The notes below the pieces were generated by a model. It was given only the letters and a program-made list of their open reading frames with translations, was not told where the DNA came from and did not search any database. A DNA stretch of 38,639 nucleotides from a virus. Position 1 is the first letter of the stretch, and each line of letters opens with the position of its first letter. Positions 14,496 to 23,881 of the stretch are shown here, piece by piece. Location: IMG/VR virus record IMGVR_UViG_3300028233_000495, positions 1-38,639 of that record; one strand, given 5' to 3'. Position numbers and translations under genes: made by a program.

Positions 14496-17400
14496 GACAG
14501 CTCTGCGTTATCTCGTTTATAATTGATGTAGCATCACCGGAACTATTAACACTACCACCCGTTGATTCAGCTATTTCTCGCCAAATACCATCCCTGTTTA
14601 CACCTGGCCCTATTACAAATATCTTAATACCCTTATTAACTGCTGATGCTATTACTTGATCGACACGAGCTCTGTTATCTGATCTAAATACCCCAGCAGT
14701 ACCTAAATATGTATCTGTAATAAAGATAATATATCTTGCAACATTAGGTCTTAACACCCCGGCGAAATTATCATCGATTATTTTTTGTAGTGAAACATCA
14801 CCAGGTATAGAGCTAATACCGTAACCAAGCCTCACTTCACTAGCTAATCGATTTAACCTATATACAAAAGCATCATCATCTTCACTAAGAGGTGACCATG
14901 TTGTTAGTAAAAAGTAACCATTACGACTTCTTCTTTTATAACCTGTATACTGGAAGTACTTTTGGTCAGCCGGTAAATTAGCCCAGTCTGAATTACTATT
15001 ATATATCTTACTTGCGTTACCAGTAGTTATTTCATCTGATGTGTTTAACGCTAATCTATAATTATCGTTAGATAAAGTGCTTAGAGTGTCAGTAAGATTC
15101 TTGACACCATTCTTGACACTATTGATAATGTTCCTCATACTACCGGTGTAATCAATAGAGAAAACTACATCCATACCATCAATGCAGTTTATAGGTGTTA
15201 TTTCTACTTCATTCGAAGCAAACGATTTATCGTCAAATGAAGTAACAGTGGCAAAGTTTGTAAGGTTACCACGCCTTTCAGGTTTAAACTTATATTTAAC
15301 AGTCGTGGATTCTCCCGGCTGTAAAACTCCCTGCCCTTGAATTAACTTTAGTGGGTCTGATTCAATAATTAAATCATCCGTATTGTAGGTCTTTACGTCG
15401 ATGTTATTATCACTCGTAAGGTTATCAAATAATAAGATATTTTCAGCAGCTACATCTCCGTTATTTGTGATATCGACTTGATAGCTAATCGGAAATCCAA
15501 CATAATACGGTCCTTGTGTTGTTGTTTTCTTTTTAACCTTTAAAGTCTTTTCTAAAAACAAGGCACCTACTGTAGATTCTGCAGCTACTGTACCTCTTCG
15601 TGGGCTAGAAGCTGTAGCTATGTTTGAAACTCGTGTCTGTAAAGCGTCGTTATTTGTAACAGTATATTTATAATAAATACTGGTTGAAGTTCGTGGTGAT
15701 AAAGTAATACCAGTATTAAATACATCAAGTGGATCCTCTATATCAAATAAGCTCGAACAAAGTGTATCAGTAAGTGTAATATCATTAATTGGATCCTCTG
15801 TATTATTGGATAATGTAACTGTATAGGTAATGTTACTACCGACTTTATACGGACCTGGTTTATCTGTTGTTTTAGTGATTTTAAGAGCTTCCGTTAATGG
15901 TGGATCTGGTAATACTGCTAAGCTCAAATTAACTTCATCTTGTGTATCAGTATTACTAATATTAATTAGCTTTGTTTGTAAATTATATGCTTTATTGAGA
16001 ATGCGATTTAAACCACCTACTGTATTCTCTTCATTATGATGTAAAAAGTAGTCTTCTATATTCTCAGCGCGTAAGTCATCAAAATCTATATTATAATTAT
16101 AACTATCTAAAATAATATCACCGTTAACGTAACGACCGGAAAAACGACCTACAATATTATCACGCAATATAAATAAATCTTGCAAAAGTTTGTATAGCTC
16201 AGCGTTTATTGTAGCTACTTGTATATACTCTTTTGGACTTAAAGAGAAATTACCTGTACTATAGTTTTGATAATTAGGTTTTGTTAAAACGCGTGTGTAC
16301 GCAGTTGTTGTAGGTTCGTCAAAGAAGTAAACTCTAGACTTTGTAAAAATAATCTGTTTATCAAAACCATCTGAACCTAGTAGAATATTGAAACCTTTAA
16401 AGTTTTGAGACTGTATTGCGTTTGCTGTGCTACCATTTACATTAGTACTTGTACCTTCTTTATTCCATAAGAAACCAGCACCTAACCATTGAACGTTTTG
16501 ATAATTCCACCTATTTTCAAATTCATTATTTGTAATACTAGCGCGGTTAATTAAGCTACCTTCATTAAAGGAACCAATAGTTTCTTCAGGACGAGTTTTA
16601 AACTTCTTATATATTTGCTTATTTGTACTATAATACCAAAAGTTACTATCAACTTTAGAAAAGGAAATAGTATTAACTACCTCATCATCTGCTAAAATAT
16701 CGCTAATTTCTGTGGTATCGAATTTTTGAGTTTCAATATTTAACCTATATAGGCGTAATCTATTATTTTGTAAACTATTTAAAATATAGAGTGTACCAAA
16801 ATCAGGATCAAAAGCCATAGCCCTAAAGATTTCTTGATCACGTCGATTTGGCCTATATCTAAATATACTAAATGTCGTTTTATAATCAAAATCGACCGTA
16901 AAGACCTTCAAGCAGTAATTGCCACTATCATATACAACAATATCACTACCATTACAAGCTATAGCACCAGGTCTGCTAAGATTTGCTCTTCTATCTATAC
17001 TTCCTTTACCACCTAGTACTTCCTGCAAATATCTTTTATTACTTAACGCTACGTCGTTATTTACAAAACCTTTGATATCATACTTTAAAATAATATTGTG
17101 TTGCTTGTCAGAAATAAACAAACTATCTTTATTTGATGCTATACCGCCTATTTCACCAAAGTTCTGGGTGTTAGATGATAAAGTTTCATAAGCAGAGCTT
17201 GTCTCAACAATACTTAAATTGTCATTATTACCTGTGATTGCTATAAAAAGGCTTGATGACGCGCAGAACATAGTAAACTTTGTAGAGTCTTCGTAATTAA
17301 TCTGCGTTGTAACGTCGAAAATATTTGCTAACTCTTGAAACTCATCACTATCATAAAAACTAATAGCATTATCAACAGACGGGAAGTTTCTATCTAGTGT

Positions 17401-17817
17401 TGTAGTAGTAAGCTCTTGATCATATATTTTCGTAAGACCTGCATAAGTAATTTTGTTTGCAGCTGGTAAGTTATTTGAAGCTATAAACATACGACTATAC
17501 ATATATGTTATATTACGTCTAATATTTTCGAGCTTATATTTAAATGTTTCGTAGTTAAGTGTTTCGTTTAAGCCAAATGTACATTCAGAATTACTTGAAG
17601 GTAGCTGTATACCTTCGTCTTTAATAACTCTATCTTTAAAAATACCTGAAGCAAATAAGCTCGTGCCGTATGAATTGTTAGGTACTAAAGTATCAGAACT
17701 ACTTCCTGATGCTAGCACCACACCATCTTTATACTGGATAAATCCAGTATATGGTTTACCACTAAGGGTGTATAAGTCACCGTGTGTATATATTTGTTTA
17801 TATGATGTATAATCCAT
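14491..17817 (-). CDS. Giant adhesin-like virion protein: NHL-type propeller, two DUF11 repeats, C-terminal von Willebrand A domain
   Basis: 1108 residues. Residues about 210-440 hold NHL-type propeller blades (GGIASNKDSLFISDKQHN..ILKYDI, RPGAIACNGSDIVVYDSGNYCLKVF, AFDPDFGTLYILNS). After a helical region come two DUF11 repeats at about 646 and 757 (PGPYKVGSNITYTVTL and QGPYYVGFPISYQVDI, each ending with an NxAT strand). Residues about 882-1108 form a von Willebrand A domain: DVVFSIDYTGSM has the metal-site pattern D-x-T-x-S (usual D-x-S-x-S), then YIIFITDTY and GIKIFVIGPG, ending ESTGGSVNSSGDATSIINEI as in this fold. By family knowledge such domains bind proteins through a metal ion; here I infer surface binding. 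The start is coupled to the upstream stop (TAATG). No signal peptide, as expected for a virion protein. Confidence 0.85.
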   Translation of the reverse strand: MDYTSYKQIYTHGDLYTLSGKPYTGFIQYKDGVVLASGSSSDTLVPNNSYGTSLFASGIFKDRVIKDEGIQLPSSNSECTFGLNETLNYETFKYKLENIRRNITYMYSRMFIASNNLPAANKITYAGLTKIYDQELTTTTLDRNFPSVDNAISFYDSDEFQELANIFDVTTQINYEDSTKFTMFCASSSLFIAITGNNDNLSIVETSSAYETLSSNTQNFGEIGGIASNKDSLFISDKQHNIILKYDIKGFVNNDVALSNKRYLQEVLGGKGSIDRRANLSRPGAIACNGSDIVVYDSGNYCLKVFTVDFDYKTTFSIFRYRPNRRDQEIFRAMAFDPDFGTLYILNSLQNNRLRLYRLNIETQKFDTTEISDILADDEVVNTISFSKVDSNFWYYSTNKQIYKKFKTRPEETIGSFNEGSLINRASITNNEFENRWNYQNVQWLGAGFLWNKEGTSTNVNGSTANAIQSQNFKGFNILLGSDGFDKQIIFTKSRVYFFDEPTTTAYTRVLTKPNYQNYSTGNFSLSPKEYIQVATINAELYKLLQDLFILRDNIVGRFSGRYVNGDIILDSYNYNIDFDDLRAENIEDYFLHHNEENTVGGLNRILNKAYNLQTKLINISNTDTQDEVNLSLAVLPDPPLTEALKITKTTDKPGPYKVGSNITYTVTLSNNTEDPINDITLTDTLCSSLFDIEDPLDVFNTGITLSPRTSTSIYYKYTVTNNDALQTRVSNIATASSPRRGTVAAESTVGALFLEKTLKVKKKTTTQGPYYVGFPISYQVDITNNGDVAAENILLFDNLTSDNNIDVKTYNTDDLIIESDPLKLIQGQGVLQPGESTTVKYKFKPERRGNLTNFATVTSFDDKSFASNEVEITPINCIDGMDVVFSIDYTGSMRNIINSVKNGVKNLTDTLSTLSNDNYRLALNTSDEITTGNASKIYNSNSDWANLPADQKYFQYTGYKRRSRNGYFLLTTWSPLSEDDDAFVYRLNRLASEVRLGYGISSIPGDVSLQKIIDDNFAGVLRPNVARYIIFITDTYLGTAGVFRSDNRARVDQVIASAVNKGIKIFVIGPGVNRDGIWREIAESTGGSVNSSGDATSIINEITQSCQ

Positions 17818-20800
17818 TACTTTGTAAATAAAATATTATTAATTTCCACTCCAACAGGTAAAATATCAGCTGCGTCGTTCATAATGTTAAGCTTAATTTG
17901 CGATTTAATATCTTCATCTTCTATATTAAAATTATTGACAACAATATCAATTTTCTTTGAGGAGTTATTTCTACCAAACTTATAAAAACGTTCAATAGTT
18001 GCTTTATTGTTTCTCTGTCCCTGTGGTAAAGAGAGAACTAACTCATCAACACTACCGTCTAATAGGCTTAAAGCGTAAATTAACGGTTTATCCGCTGGTC
18101 TATTATAAACGAGCATATTTTTAATTTGTAGGTCATTTATATAATAGTAACCAGGCTGTTTAAGATATGTAGATAAATCAAAGCCATTGTAAAATCCTGC
18201 TGTTCCAACAAAAAGCTCATCATTAAAAATATCATGGAGGTTATATTTACCTGGTGGAAACACTATTTCCTCGTATTGTATACCATCCACATGCAAGGTT
18301 GCAACACCTACAATGCTATCCAAACTAAATGTTAGTGTATGCCAACCTTTATCAATGTCAGATATACTATAATTTATAACTTCAGCGCGGATATCTTCCG
18401 AGTCAAAGTTATTTTTAAGTGTAAGTCTGAAGTCTAAAGATTTACTGTCGTAAATATAATTTAATATGTTGTAATTCGTTAATGGGGTGTGTTTGTATGT
18501 TTCTTGATTAACATCACTTAAAATAGTATTACCGTCAAAAACAATTGAACCATCTGCCGTAGTCTGAAGTAACACTATACGTGTCTCGCTTAACCCGCCC
18601 TCAACGTACTCGTGTATTGTATCTATGTTTAAGATTTTACCACCAGTAAAATCGATAACATCTTCTACTTCTAGACCCTCACCACCGTTAAACTCATCAT
18701 CTAAAGAGTTGAAGTCAATTTCTTTTTGTACAACACCTTGTGTTGTTATGGAAATTAGCTTATTATCAATAGTAACATATATTAGGTTTATACCTGCCTC
18801 GTATTTTATTGTTAAATTAGAGATATTACCTGGTAAGCTGTAAAACAATACAGGCTCTTTTGTAAGGTCATGTTTAATAATATTACTTACCTCGTCACCA
18901 TTACTTGCTCTTGAAGTTATAGTATAAAATAGAACGTCTTCTGTTTCCCATACCATATCGCAACCAGGTAATAAGTATACAATATCTTTATGTACAAAAA
19001 TATTTTCATACCAGAAAACTTGTGTACCGGTATTTACACCCGATGTATCTAATACACCATTATACGCATCAAATGACCGCCACTCTACCTCTTCAATGCT
19101 TAACTTAGTTAAGTCTAGCTTTTGTACAATATTATTCTTAAAAAGAAAATATATATAATCATCCTCCATATAAGAGTTTATATAACCTAAAATGTTAGTT
19201 ACATCAAGCTTTAACTTATTTCCTTTTGCATCTACCCTAAAAATGCTACCATCAACACATGTAACAATAAAGTTACGTAAAGCAGACCGTTTATATACAT
19301 CTTTTATGTTACTAGTAAATGTCGTTGTATTTAGTAACACACCACTTGTATTATAAATATTGAGATCATTGTTATTAACAATATGAATAAAGGGTGTTAC
19401 TGTTAAGTCTTGGAATAATCCAAAACCTTTATTAGTATTATTACCGAGTATCTGAAAACCATACTGCTTATCAGGATCAATAAACATATCAAGTGAAATA
19501 GTAAACGTCTTTGTTTTATTAATTGCCTCGTAAACACTTAACTTACTATAAAAGGTACCATCAAAGGTAATATCAGAGGTATTTTGAGACTTACAGTAAT
19601 TTTCTGTTATATCACCTAAATTATCGTAATTACTAATATTCCTAAGTGGCCTAGATGTTATACATGTATCAAAACTTGATAAAAGTGGGTTAGAGTTATA
19701 AACTATATCTTCTATATCTGTATTACCAACACGCTCATACTTTAACGAGCTATTAGGTGTTATAACTAAGTCGCTAAGTTTATCAAAAAATCCACGACTC
19801 TCAATACTGTTTTTCTGACTCTGCTCTATAATACCACGATCAACATGATCTAAGAATGATGCTTTATACTTAGGTACTTTACTTAACGCCACGTCCTTTT
19901 CTAGTATATCTGGATAGTAATATCTATCTACCCAGACGCTTGGTGAAGTTAAGCTACTACCTGATAACCACGTGCATAGATACCTACCATTTTTATACGT
20001 GTTACGTTTATCTTGTCTTAAATAGACTTTATCTGCTAATATTGGTACTGGTCCACTAAAAGCACCGTTTTTCACAAATGTACTATCGTTTATATTAAGT
20101 TTAGCGTAAGGGTAAATTGACGAAGGTGCTGTAAAGAAAGTAGTCGCACCATTTTGTATATAAATGTCTTTATCATATAATGTATAAAGTAGAGATAGTT
20201 TATCATTACCACCTTCTTCATCTACTCCCGTGTCGAGTGTATTGTACTTTCTATAATTAAACGTTGGAACGTCGTTTCGAGCGTCAAGTAAGTTAGTACC
20301 ACGTTTAATAAAATTATACTCTGATCTATTTGTGTCGAGTGTAATAAAATTAAACTCGATAGTTTTACTATCAACGTTTATATTATTATACTCACTATGA
20401 AATAAGTATTGACCTGGTTGATTAAAAATACTCTTATCTATATTAATATTAAGTGAGTTAATCTGCCCGGTCTTATATGATACAAAATCGTTGTTTTGTG
20501 ATTGATTAATAGATATAGGCTTATAATCTGTGTAAATTGTATTTGTAACAGATGGTCTAACACCAATTGTTGGGTCTACTTGAACCATCTGTATATCCGT
20601 ATCTACCATGTTTAATACAAACAAATCTCCTGTAGTGCTCTTTTTAAATAGGTGTAAACGGCCGCGATCATCAAGACTATAACGAAACATCTCACTAGTC
20701 TCAATATTTGTATCTTCAATAGTGTCGTCAAAAGATCGTATGAAACCTAATCTATTATCAGCTTCGTCCCAGTTAAGAAAAAAATCAAATCTACCATCAT

Positions 20801-21251
20801 TATGTCGTACTCTTGCAAAGTAATTATTTATTAACTCTAACTCATAAAAATAATTATTTTTAAACGCGCCTGTATTTTCGTTTTGTATTCCAACAGGTCG
20901 TTGATTATTAGAAGCCACATCACCTACAAGGTTTGCAGTAGTATAAATGTATACAAACTTAGAATCAGTTAGACTTTCTCTATTAAACTCAAGTCGAGTT
21001 GTTATTGTATTAAACGCCTTCTCAATAACAGCTGTCTCAGTAAATTCAGTTAATAAGCTAGGTTTCGTAATATAATTTAAACTAAAGTTATTATTTTTTT
21101 GATCCTCAATACCATTTAAAGCGGCAATATTGTTAACCATAAACCCTTGTTCCAGGTTGGATGTATATTGCTTTATTACCCGTCGTGGGTCCGGATATAC
21201 TGCACGTGGAAAGAATATATCTCGTGTACTTTTATAGAGCGCTTTATTCAC
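17817..21251 (-). CDS. Giant virion protein with LamG-like and propeller-like regions
   Basis: 1144 residues beginning at GTG. The N terminus (DIFFPRAVYPDPRRVIKQY) is basic and may dock to the tail. The body is beta-rich. Around 567-650 a jelly-roll-like segment (TFTISLDMFIDPDKQYGFQILGN) is followed by repeated short strands with Asp turns (SIFRVDAKGNKLKLDVTNI, YIYFLFKNNIVQKLDLTKL, LIYVTIDNKLISITTQGV) that resemble a propeller. Around 913-1060 comes a LamG/concanavalin-type domain with the typical GWHTLTFSLDSIVGVATLHVDG core. I infer glycan or surface binding. These assignments rest on strand patterns and could be refined by structure prediction. The next giant gene is coupled to its stop. 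Two TAAATA-type boxes lie upstream, 8 and 23 bases from the GTG. Confidence 0.78.
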   Translation of the reverse strand: MNKALYKSTRDIFFPRAVYPDPRRVIKQYTSNLEQGFMVNNIAALNGIEDQKNNNFSLNYITKPSLLTEFTETAVIEKAFNTITTRLEFNRESLTDSKFVYIYTTANLVGDVASNNQRPVGIQNENTGAFKNNYFYELELINNYFARVRHNDGRFDFFLNWDEADNRLGFIRSFDDTIEDTNIETSEMFRYSLDDRGRLHLFKKSTTGDLFVLNMVDTDIQMVQVDPTIGVRPSVTNTIYTDYKPISINQSQNNDFVSYKTGQINSLNINIDKSIFNQPGQYLFHSEYNNINVDSKTIEFNFITLDTNRSEYNFIKRGTNLLDARNDVPTFNYRKYNTLDTGVDEEGGNDKLSLLYTLYDKDIYIQNGATTFFTAPSSIYPYAKLNINDSTFVKNGAFSGPVPILADKVYLRQDKRNTYKNGRYLCTWLSGSSLTSPSVWVDRYYYPDILEKDVALSKVPKYKASFLDHVDRGIIEQSQKNSIESRGFFDKLSDLVITPNSSLKYERVGNTDIEDIVYNSNPLLSSFDTCITSRPLRNISNYDNLGDITENYCKSQNTSDITFDGTFYSKLSVYEAINKTKTFTISLDMFIDPDKQYGFQILGNNTNKGFGLFQDLTVTPFIHIVNNNDLNIYNTSGVLLNTTTFTSNIKDVYKRSALRNFIVTCVDGSIFRVDAKGNKLKLDVTNILGYINSYMEDDYIYFLFKNNIVQKLDLTKLSIEEVEWRSFDAYNGVLDTSGVNTGTQVFWYENIFVHKDIVYLLPGCDMVWETEDVLFYTITSRASNGDEVSNIIKHDLTKEPVLFYSLPGNISNLTIKYEAGINLIYVTIDNKLISITTQGVVQKEIDFNSLDDEFNGGEGLEVEDVIDFTGGKILNIDTIHEYVEGGLSETRIVLLQTTADGSIVFDGNTILSDVNQETYKHTPLTNYNILNYIYDSKSLDFRLTLKNNFDSEDIRAEVINYSISDIDKGWHTLTFSLDSIVGVATLHVDGIQYEEIVFPPGKYNLHDIFNDELFVGTAGFYNGFDLSTYLKQPGYYYINDLQIKNMLVYNRPADKPLIYALSLLDGSVDELVLSLPQGQRNNKATIERFYKFGRNNSSKKIDIVVNNFNIEDEDIKSQIKLNIMNDAADILPVGVEINNILFTK

Positions 21252-21257
21252 TACATA

Positions 21258-21265
21258 TATTTAAT
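21258..21265 (-). promoter_or_regulatory. Probable late promoter box ATTAAATA
   Basis: ATTAAATA on the - strand, 8 bases before the GTG at 21251. A second candidate, CTTAAATA, lies at 21275-21282 on the same strand, 23 bases from the start. The two are separated by AGACGTCT. Confidence 0.5.
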
Positions 21266-21278
21266 AGAGACGTCTATT
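21263..21278. repeat. Short inverted repeat in promoter gap
   Basis: AATAGA (21263-21268) and TCTATT (21273-21278) form a 6-bp dyad around GACG, straddling the two late boxes. It has no T run on the correct side to be a terminator. It could be an operator or chance. Confidence 0.3.
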
Positions 21279-21299
21279 TAAGCAAAAAAATATTATATA

Positions 21300-23612
21300 C
21301 TAAAAGGTACAGCTCAATGATGGTGTTGAATGCCATAAGAAGTAGTCCTGTGTATCACCACTTGACAGGGTGTATACCATACTATAATCCTCTATAGCAG
21401 CTGTTAACGCTGTTAACGCTGTTGTGTGTGTTGCCATACCGTCAAAAGAGCTAGACTCTTCATACCAGAATAATATTCTCGTATCTGGCCCGTAACTTTC
21501 GAGATTTAGTATATTAAACCAATTTGATTCTTTTGGATCTTTTGGAATAATAACCACCTCAGCATTGGTATCGTTTTCAAACTCTGTAGGTATATTAATA
21601 TTATCAATATTATTAGGTTCGTCTAGCAATATATAAAACGGTGTATTCGGGTTAAAGGTCCTAAATAATGCCCAATGCTCGGTAGAAGCTGTATAATTAC
21701 TTGCCTCTGAAACTAAAGATACATTAACACATCCTTTTTGTACGGTATCGATTCGAACAATGCTCTTAGATGATTGCCTTGTAGGCCAATCCACACGTAG
21801 TATAGACTCAATACCATCTGATGTGTTTGTATTAATAGTAGATCTATATGTTGCACTTAGAGCAGTATCAGGCCCTATATCTGTACCGGTAAACAATGAA
21901 TCACCACTTACAATCTCAAAGCCATCTGGATTATCAGCTGATAATGAATCAGAAAGAACTATATTAGATATTGTTGCTCTTTCATTAGGGTTATAAACTT
22001 CAACTTCGTACTCAACCACTGTATCTAAACCATAGACACCGAGCTCTACACCACCTAATGTAGTTAGACCTGTTGATTTCTCAACTCTATTCAATCTAAG
22101 TGACGCTAGACCTTCAATATCACTTATTACGATAGGATCATCTATATACGTTTTACCAATTACAGACTCAACATAAGCATTATTAATAATAGGTGAAGTA
22201 TTTGTGATAGTGTAAGAATATGTTGCTGATGCGCTATCACCAGGTGAAAGAGTAGTAGTATTATTCAATAAATTATCTGTATTTATCTCTATATTGAAAT
22301 TAGGGTCATCTTGCAATGTATCTACTACACGTACATCAGCAATCTCAACATTATTAGGGTTTTCAACAGTAACCTTATACAGCACCGAGTCACTGACTTT
22401 ATATGGACCAGTAGATATTTCCTCTTTATTAATTACAAGATCAACAAAGCCTCCTAGTGTTGTAATAGCTGTATCAGTTACTACTAAGCCTGTATTTGTT
22501 GTAACTGTAGCAGTGTTTTCGATTTGTGTACCATCCTTAGCTGATGTTTGATACTTGTAAGCAACAGTCTTTGTTTCTCCTGCCGAAAGTGTTTGATTAC
22601 CAGAAAATAGATCACCTTCACCCGTTATATTTAACCTCTCTACTGTGGGTATAGTGTCAAATACTACAATATTACTTAACTCAAACTCACCTTGGTTTGT
22701 AATTGTAATAGTGTAATCAATTATATCACCAAGCTCTGGAGCATTTTGTAGTGCGGTTTTGGATATTAGAATCTGGCTTTGGGTTGGTGGGTTACACATT
22801 ACAATATTTTTAACCGGTGCAACTGGTACGATTTCTATATCTGGCTTTATTACAAGCTCGCTACCTGCGTATGGTTGTACTTCAGTCTGAGGTACTAGTG
22901 GTTCCGGGTACCTTACCTGCTTATCTGGATCATTATCTTTTCCTTCAATGTGAAAAGAATGGACCTTAATGTTCAGGTTTGAAGTCTGCTTTGTTAAATG
23001 TTTTACAAAAGAGACACCCGGGGTAAGACGGTCACCCTCACTTAAACTTAAGTCTACATCCTTAGCTAAAACTTGCTGATAATCTGTATCACCTGGACCC
23101 CTATAGTCAATATAGATAGTTCTACCGAAGTTACCTAACCGCGCTCTTAATGTTTTGATACCATCACTAAGTAAGTCGAAAGCTTCTATCTTTTCATGAA
23201 GATCTAAAAACGTAAACCCACTACTTTCACTACCTCTTACCGTTATAGCGTTCTTCTGCAAGCCTGTAACTAAACCATCACGTTCTAGGCCACCCGGCCA
23301 AGCTGTCTTGGCTGCAAAAACTCCCCGTGTATCTAAACCTATACCTAATTTACCACCTTGTAACCCTACTGCCTTTTCGACAGATGTACCATTTACTGGC
23401 GCGCCTGAATACCCTAGATCTATACCAATACCACCGTACTTTATATCAGAGCTACTATCTTGCAGAAAGAAGCATAACCCGTATTCATCCGTTTTACTCC
23501 AATTAATAATTTCATATTTAATAGACCATATAATATCATAGAATGGTGAAAACTCACCATCGCTTATATTAACTGATGCTGCGGAAAGAGGTAGATTGGT
23601 TGGATAATCCAT
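21300..23612 (-). CDS. Lectin-like virion protein with three DUF11 repeats
   Basis: 770 residues. The first 240 resemble an L-type lectin/concanavalin fold: DEYGLCFFLQDSSS, GGIGIDLGYSG, GGKLGIGLDTRGVF and YIDYRGPGDTDYQQVLAKDV follow the order of strands in bacterial lectin-like domains, with LGIGLDTRG in place of the usual VEFDT. Three DUF11 repeats follow at about 281, 391 and 504 (each with a xYxVTVxNxxx strand, a DTL/DSL motif and a PG-x-S/T turn). The second has the STGPYKVSD opening shared with repeats in the genes at 14491 and 32453. The last 150 residues (ILLDEPNNIDNINIP, RILFWYEES) are unassigned. Inferred role: a stalked carbohydrate-binding tail protein. It has its own AATAAATA box 7 bases from the ATG. 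Confidence 0.8.
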   Translation of the reverse strand: MDYPTNLPLSAASVNISDGEFSPFYDIIWSIKYEIINWSKTDEYGLCFFLQDSSSDIKYGGIGIDLGYSGAPVNGTSVEKAVGLQGGKLGIGLDTRGVFAAKTAWPGGLERDGLVTGLQKNAITVRGSESSGFTFLDLHEKIEAFDLLSDGIKTLRARLGNFGRTIYIDYRGPGDTDYQQVLAKDVDLSLSEGDRLTPGVSFVKHLTKQTSNLNIKVHSFHIEGKDNDPDKQVRYPEPLVPQTEVQPYAGSELVIKPDIEIVPVAPVKNIVMCNPPTQSQILISKTALQNAPELGDIIDYTITITNQGEFELSNIVVFDTIPTVERLNITGEGDLFSGNQTLSAGETKTVAYKYQTSAKDGTQIENTATVTTNTGLVVTDTAITTLGGFVDLVINKEEISTGPYKVSDSVLYKVTVENPNNVEIADVRVVDTLQDDPNFNIEINTDNLLNNTTTLSPGDSASATYSYTITNTSPIINNAYVESVIGKTYIDDPIVISDIEGLASLRLNRVEKSTGLTTLGGVELGVYGLDTVVEYEVEVYNPNERATISNIVLSDSLSADNPDGFEIVSGDSLFTGTDIGPDTALSATYRSTINTNTSDGIESILRVDWPTRQSSKSIVRIDTVQKGCVNVSLVSEASNYTASTEHWALFRTFNPNTPFYILLDEPNNIDNINIPTEFENDTNAEVVIIPKDPKESNWFNILNLESYGPDTRILFWYEESSSFDGMATHTTALTALTAAIEDYSMVYTLSSGDTQDYFLWHSTPSLSCTF

Positions 23613-23618
23613 GCCCTA

Positions 23619-23834
23619 TTATTTATTCTCTAATATGAAAACTAAAGTAAAAGTTTCAGTGTTGTTAATTTGTGACTTATGTAGCATCCTATAGCCTAAC
23701 TTCCTTAACTCGTAATTAATAACTTTAAAGTACTCAATATCGACGTTAACGACAATGCTTTCCCTGATTTCATCTTCTAATATAAAATCAGTAAACTCAC
23801 TTAACACATGCTGAGCTCTTACTCTTGATAGCAT
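23619..23834 (-). CDS. Small protein (71 aa) of unknown function
   Basis: A compact alpha/beta sequence (VRAQHVLSEFTDFILEDE, IVVNVDIEYFKVINYELRKLGYRM, ETFTLVFIL) with no recognised family. It lies between two fibre-type genes with an ATTAAATA box 5 bases before its ATG; its stop is 7 bases before the lectin-like gene and overlaps that gene's late box. A small chaperone or connector of the fibres is possible from position only. Codon and base use match its neighbours, so it is probably real. Confidence 0.7.
   Translation of the reverse strand: MLSRVRAQHVLSEFTDFILEDEIRESIVVNVDIEYFKVINYELRKLGYRMLHKSQINNTETFTLVFILENK
23620..23627 (-). promoter_or_regulatory. Late promoter box AATAAATA
   Basis: AATAAATA on the - strand overlapping the stop codon of the 71-residue gene, with the 7-base spacer ATAGGGC to the ATG at 23612. 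Confidence 0.6.
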
Positions 23835-23839
23835 GTAAG

Positions 23840-23847
23840 TATTTAAT
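23840..23847 (-). promoter_or_regulatory. Probable late promoter box ATTAAATA
   Basis: ATTAAATA on the - strand with a 5-base spacer to the ATG at 23834; it lies in the 47-base gap after the long fibre gene. Confidence 0.5.
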
Positions 23848-23881
23848 CAGCTAATTACGGTTTGTGATGTTGTATATGTAA

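Noticed and set aside
21263-21290. Inverted repeat next to a seven-A run, a possible terminator
   Set aside because: On the - strand the T run comes before the hairpin, and on the + strand no T run follows, so it has the wrong order on both strands.
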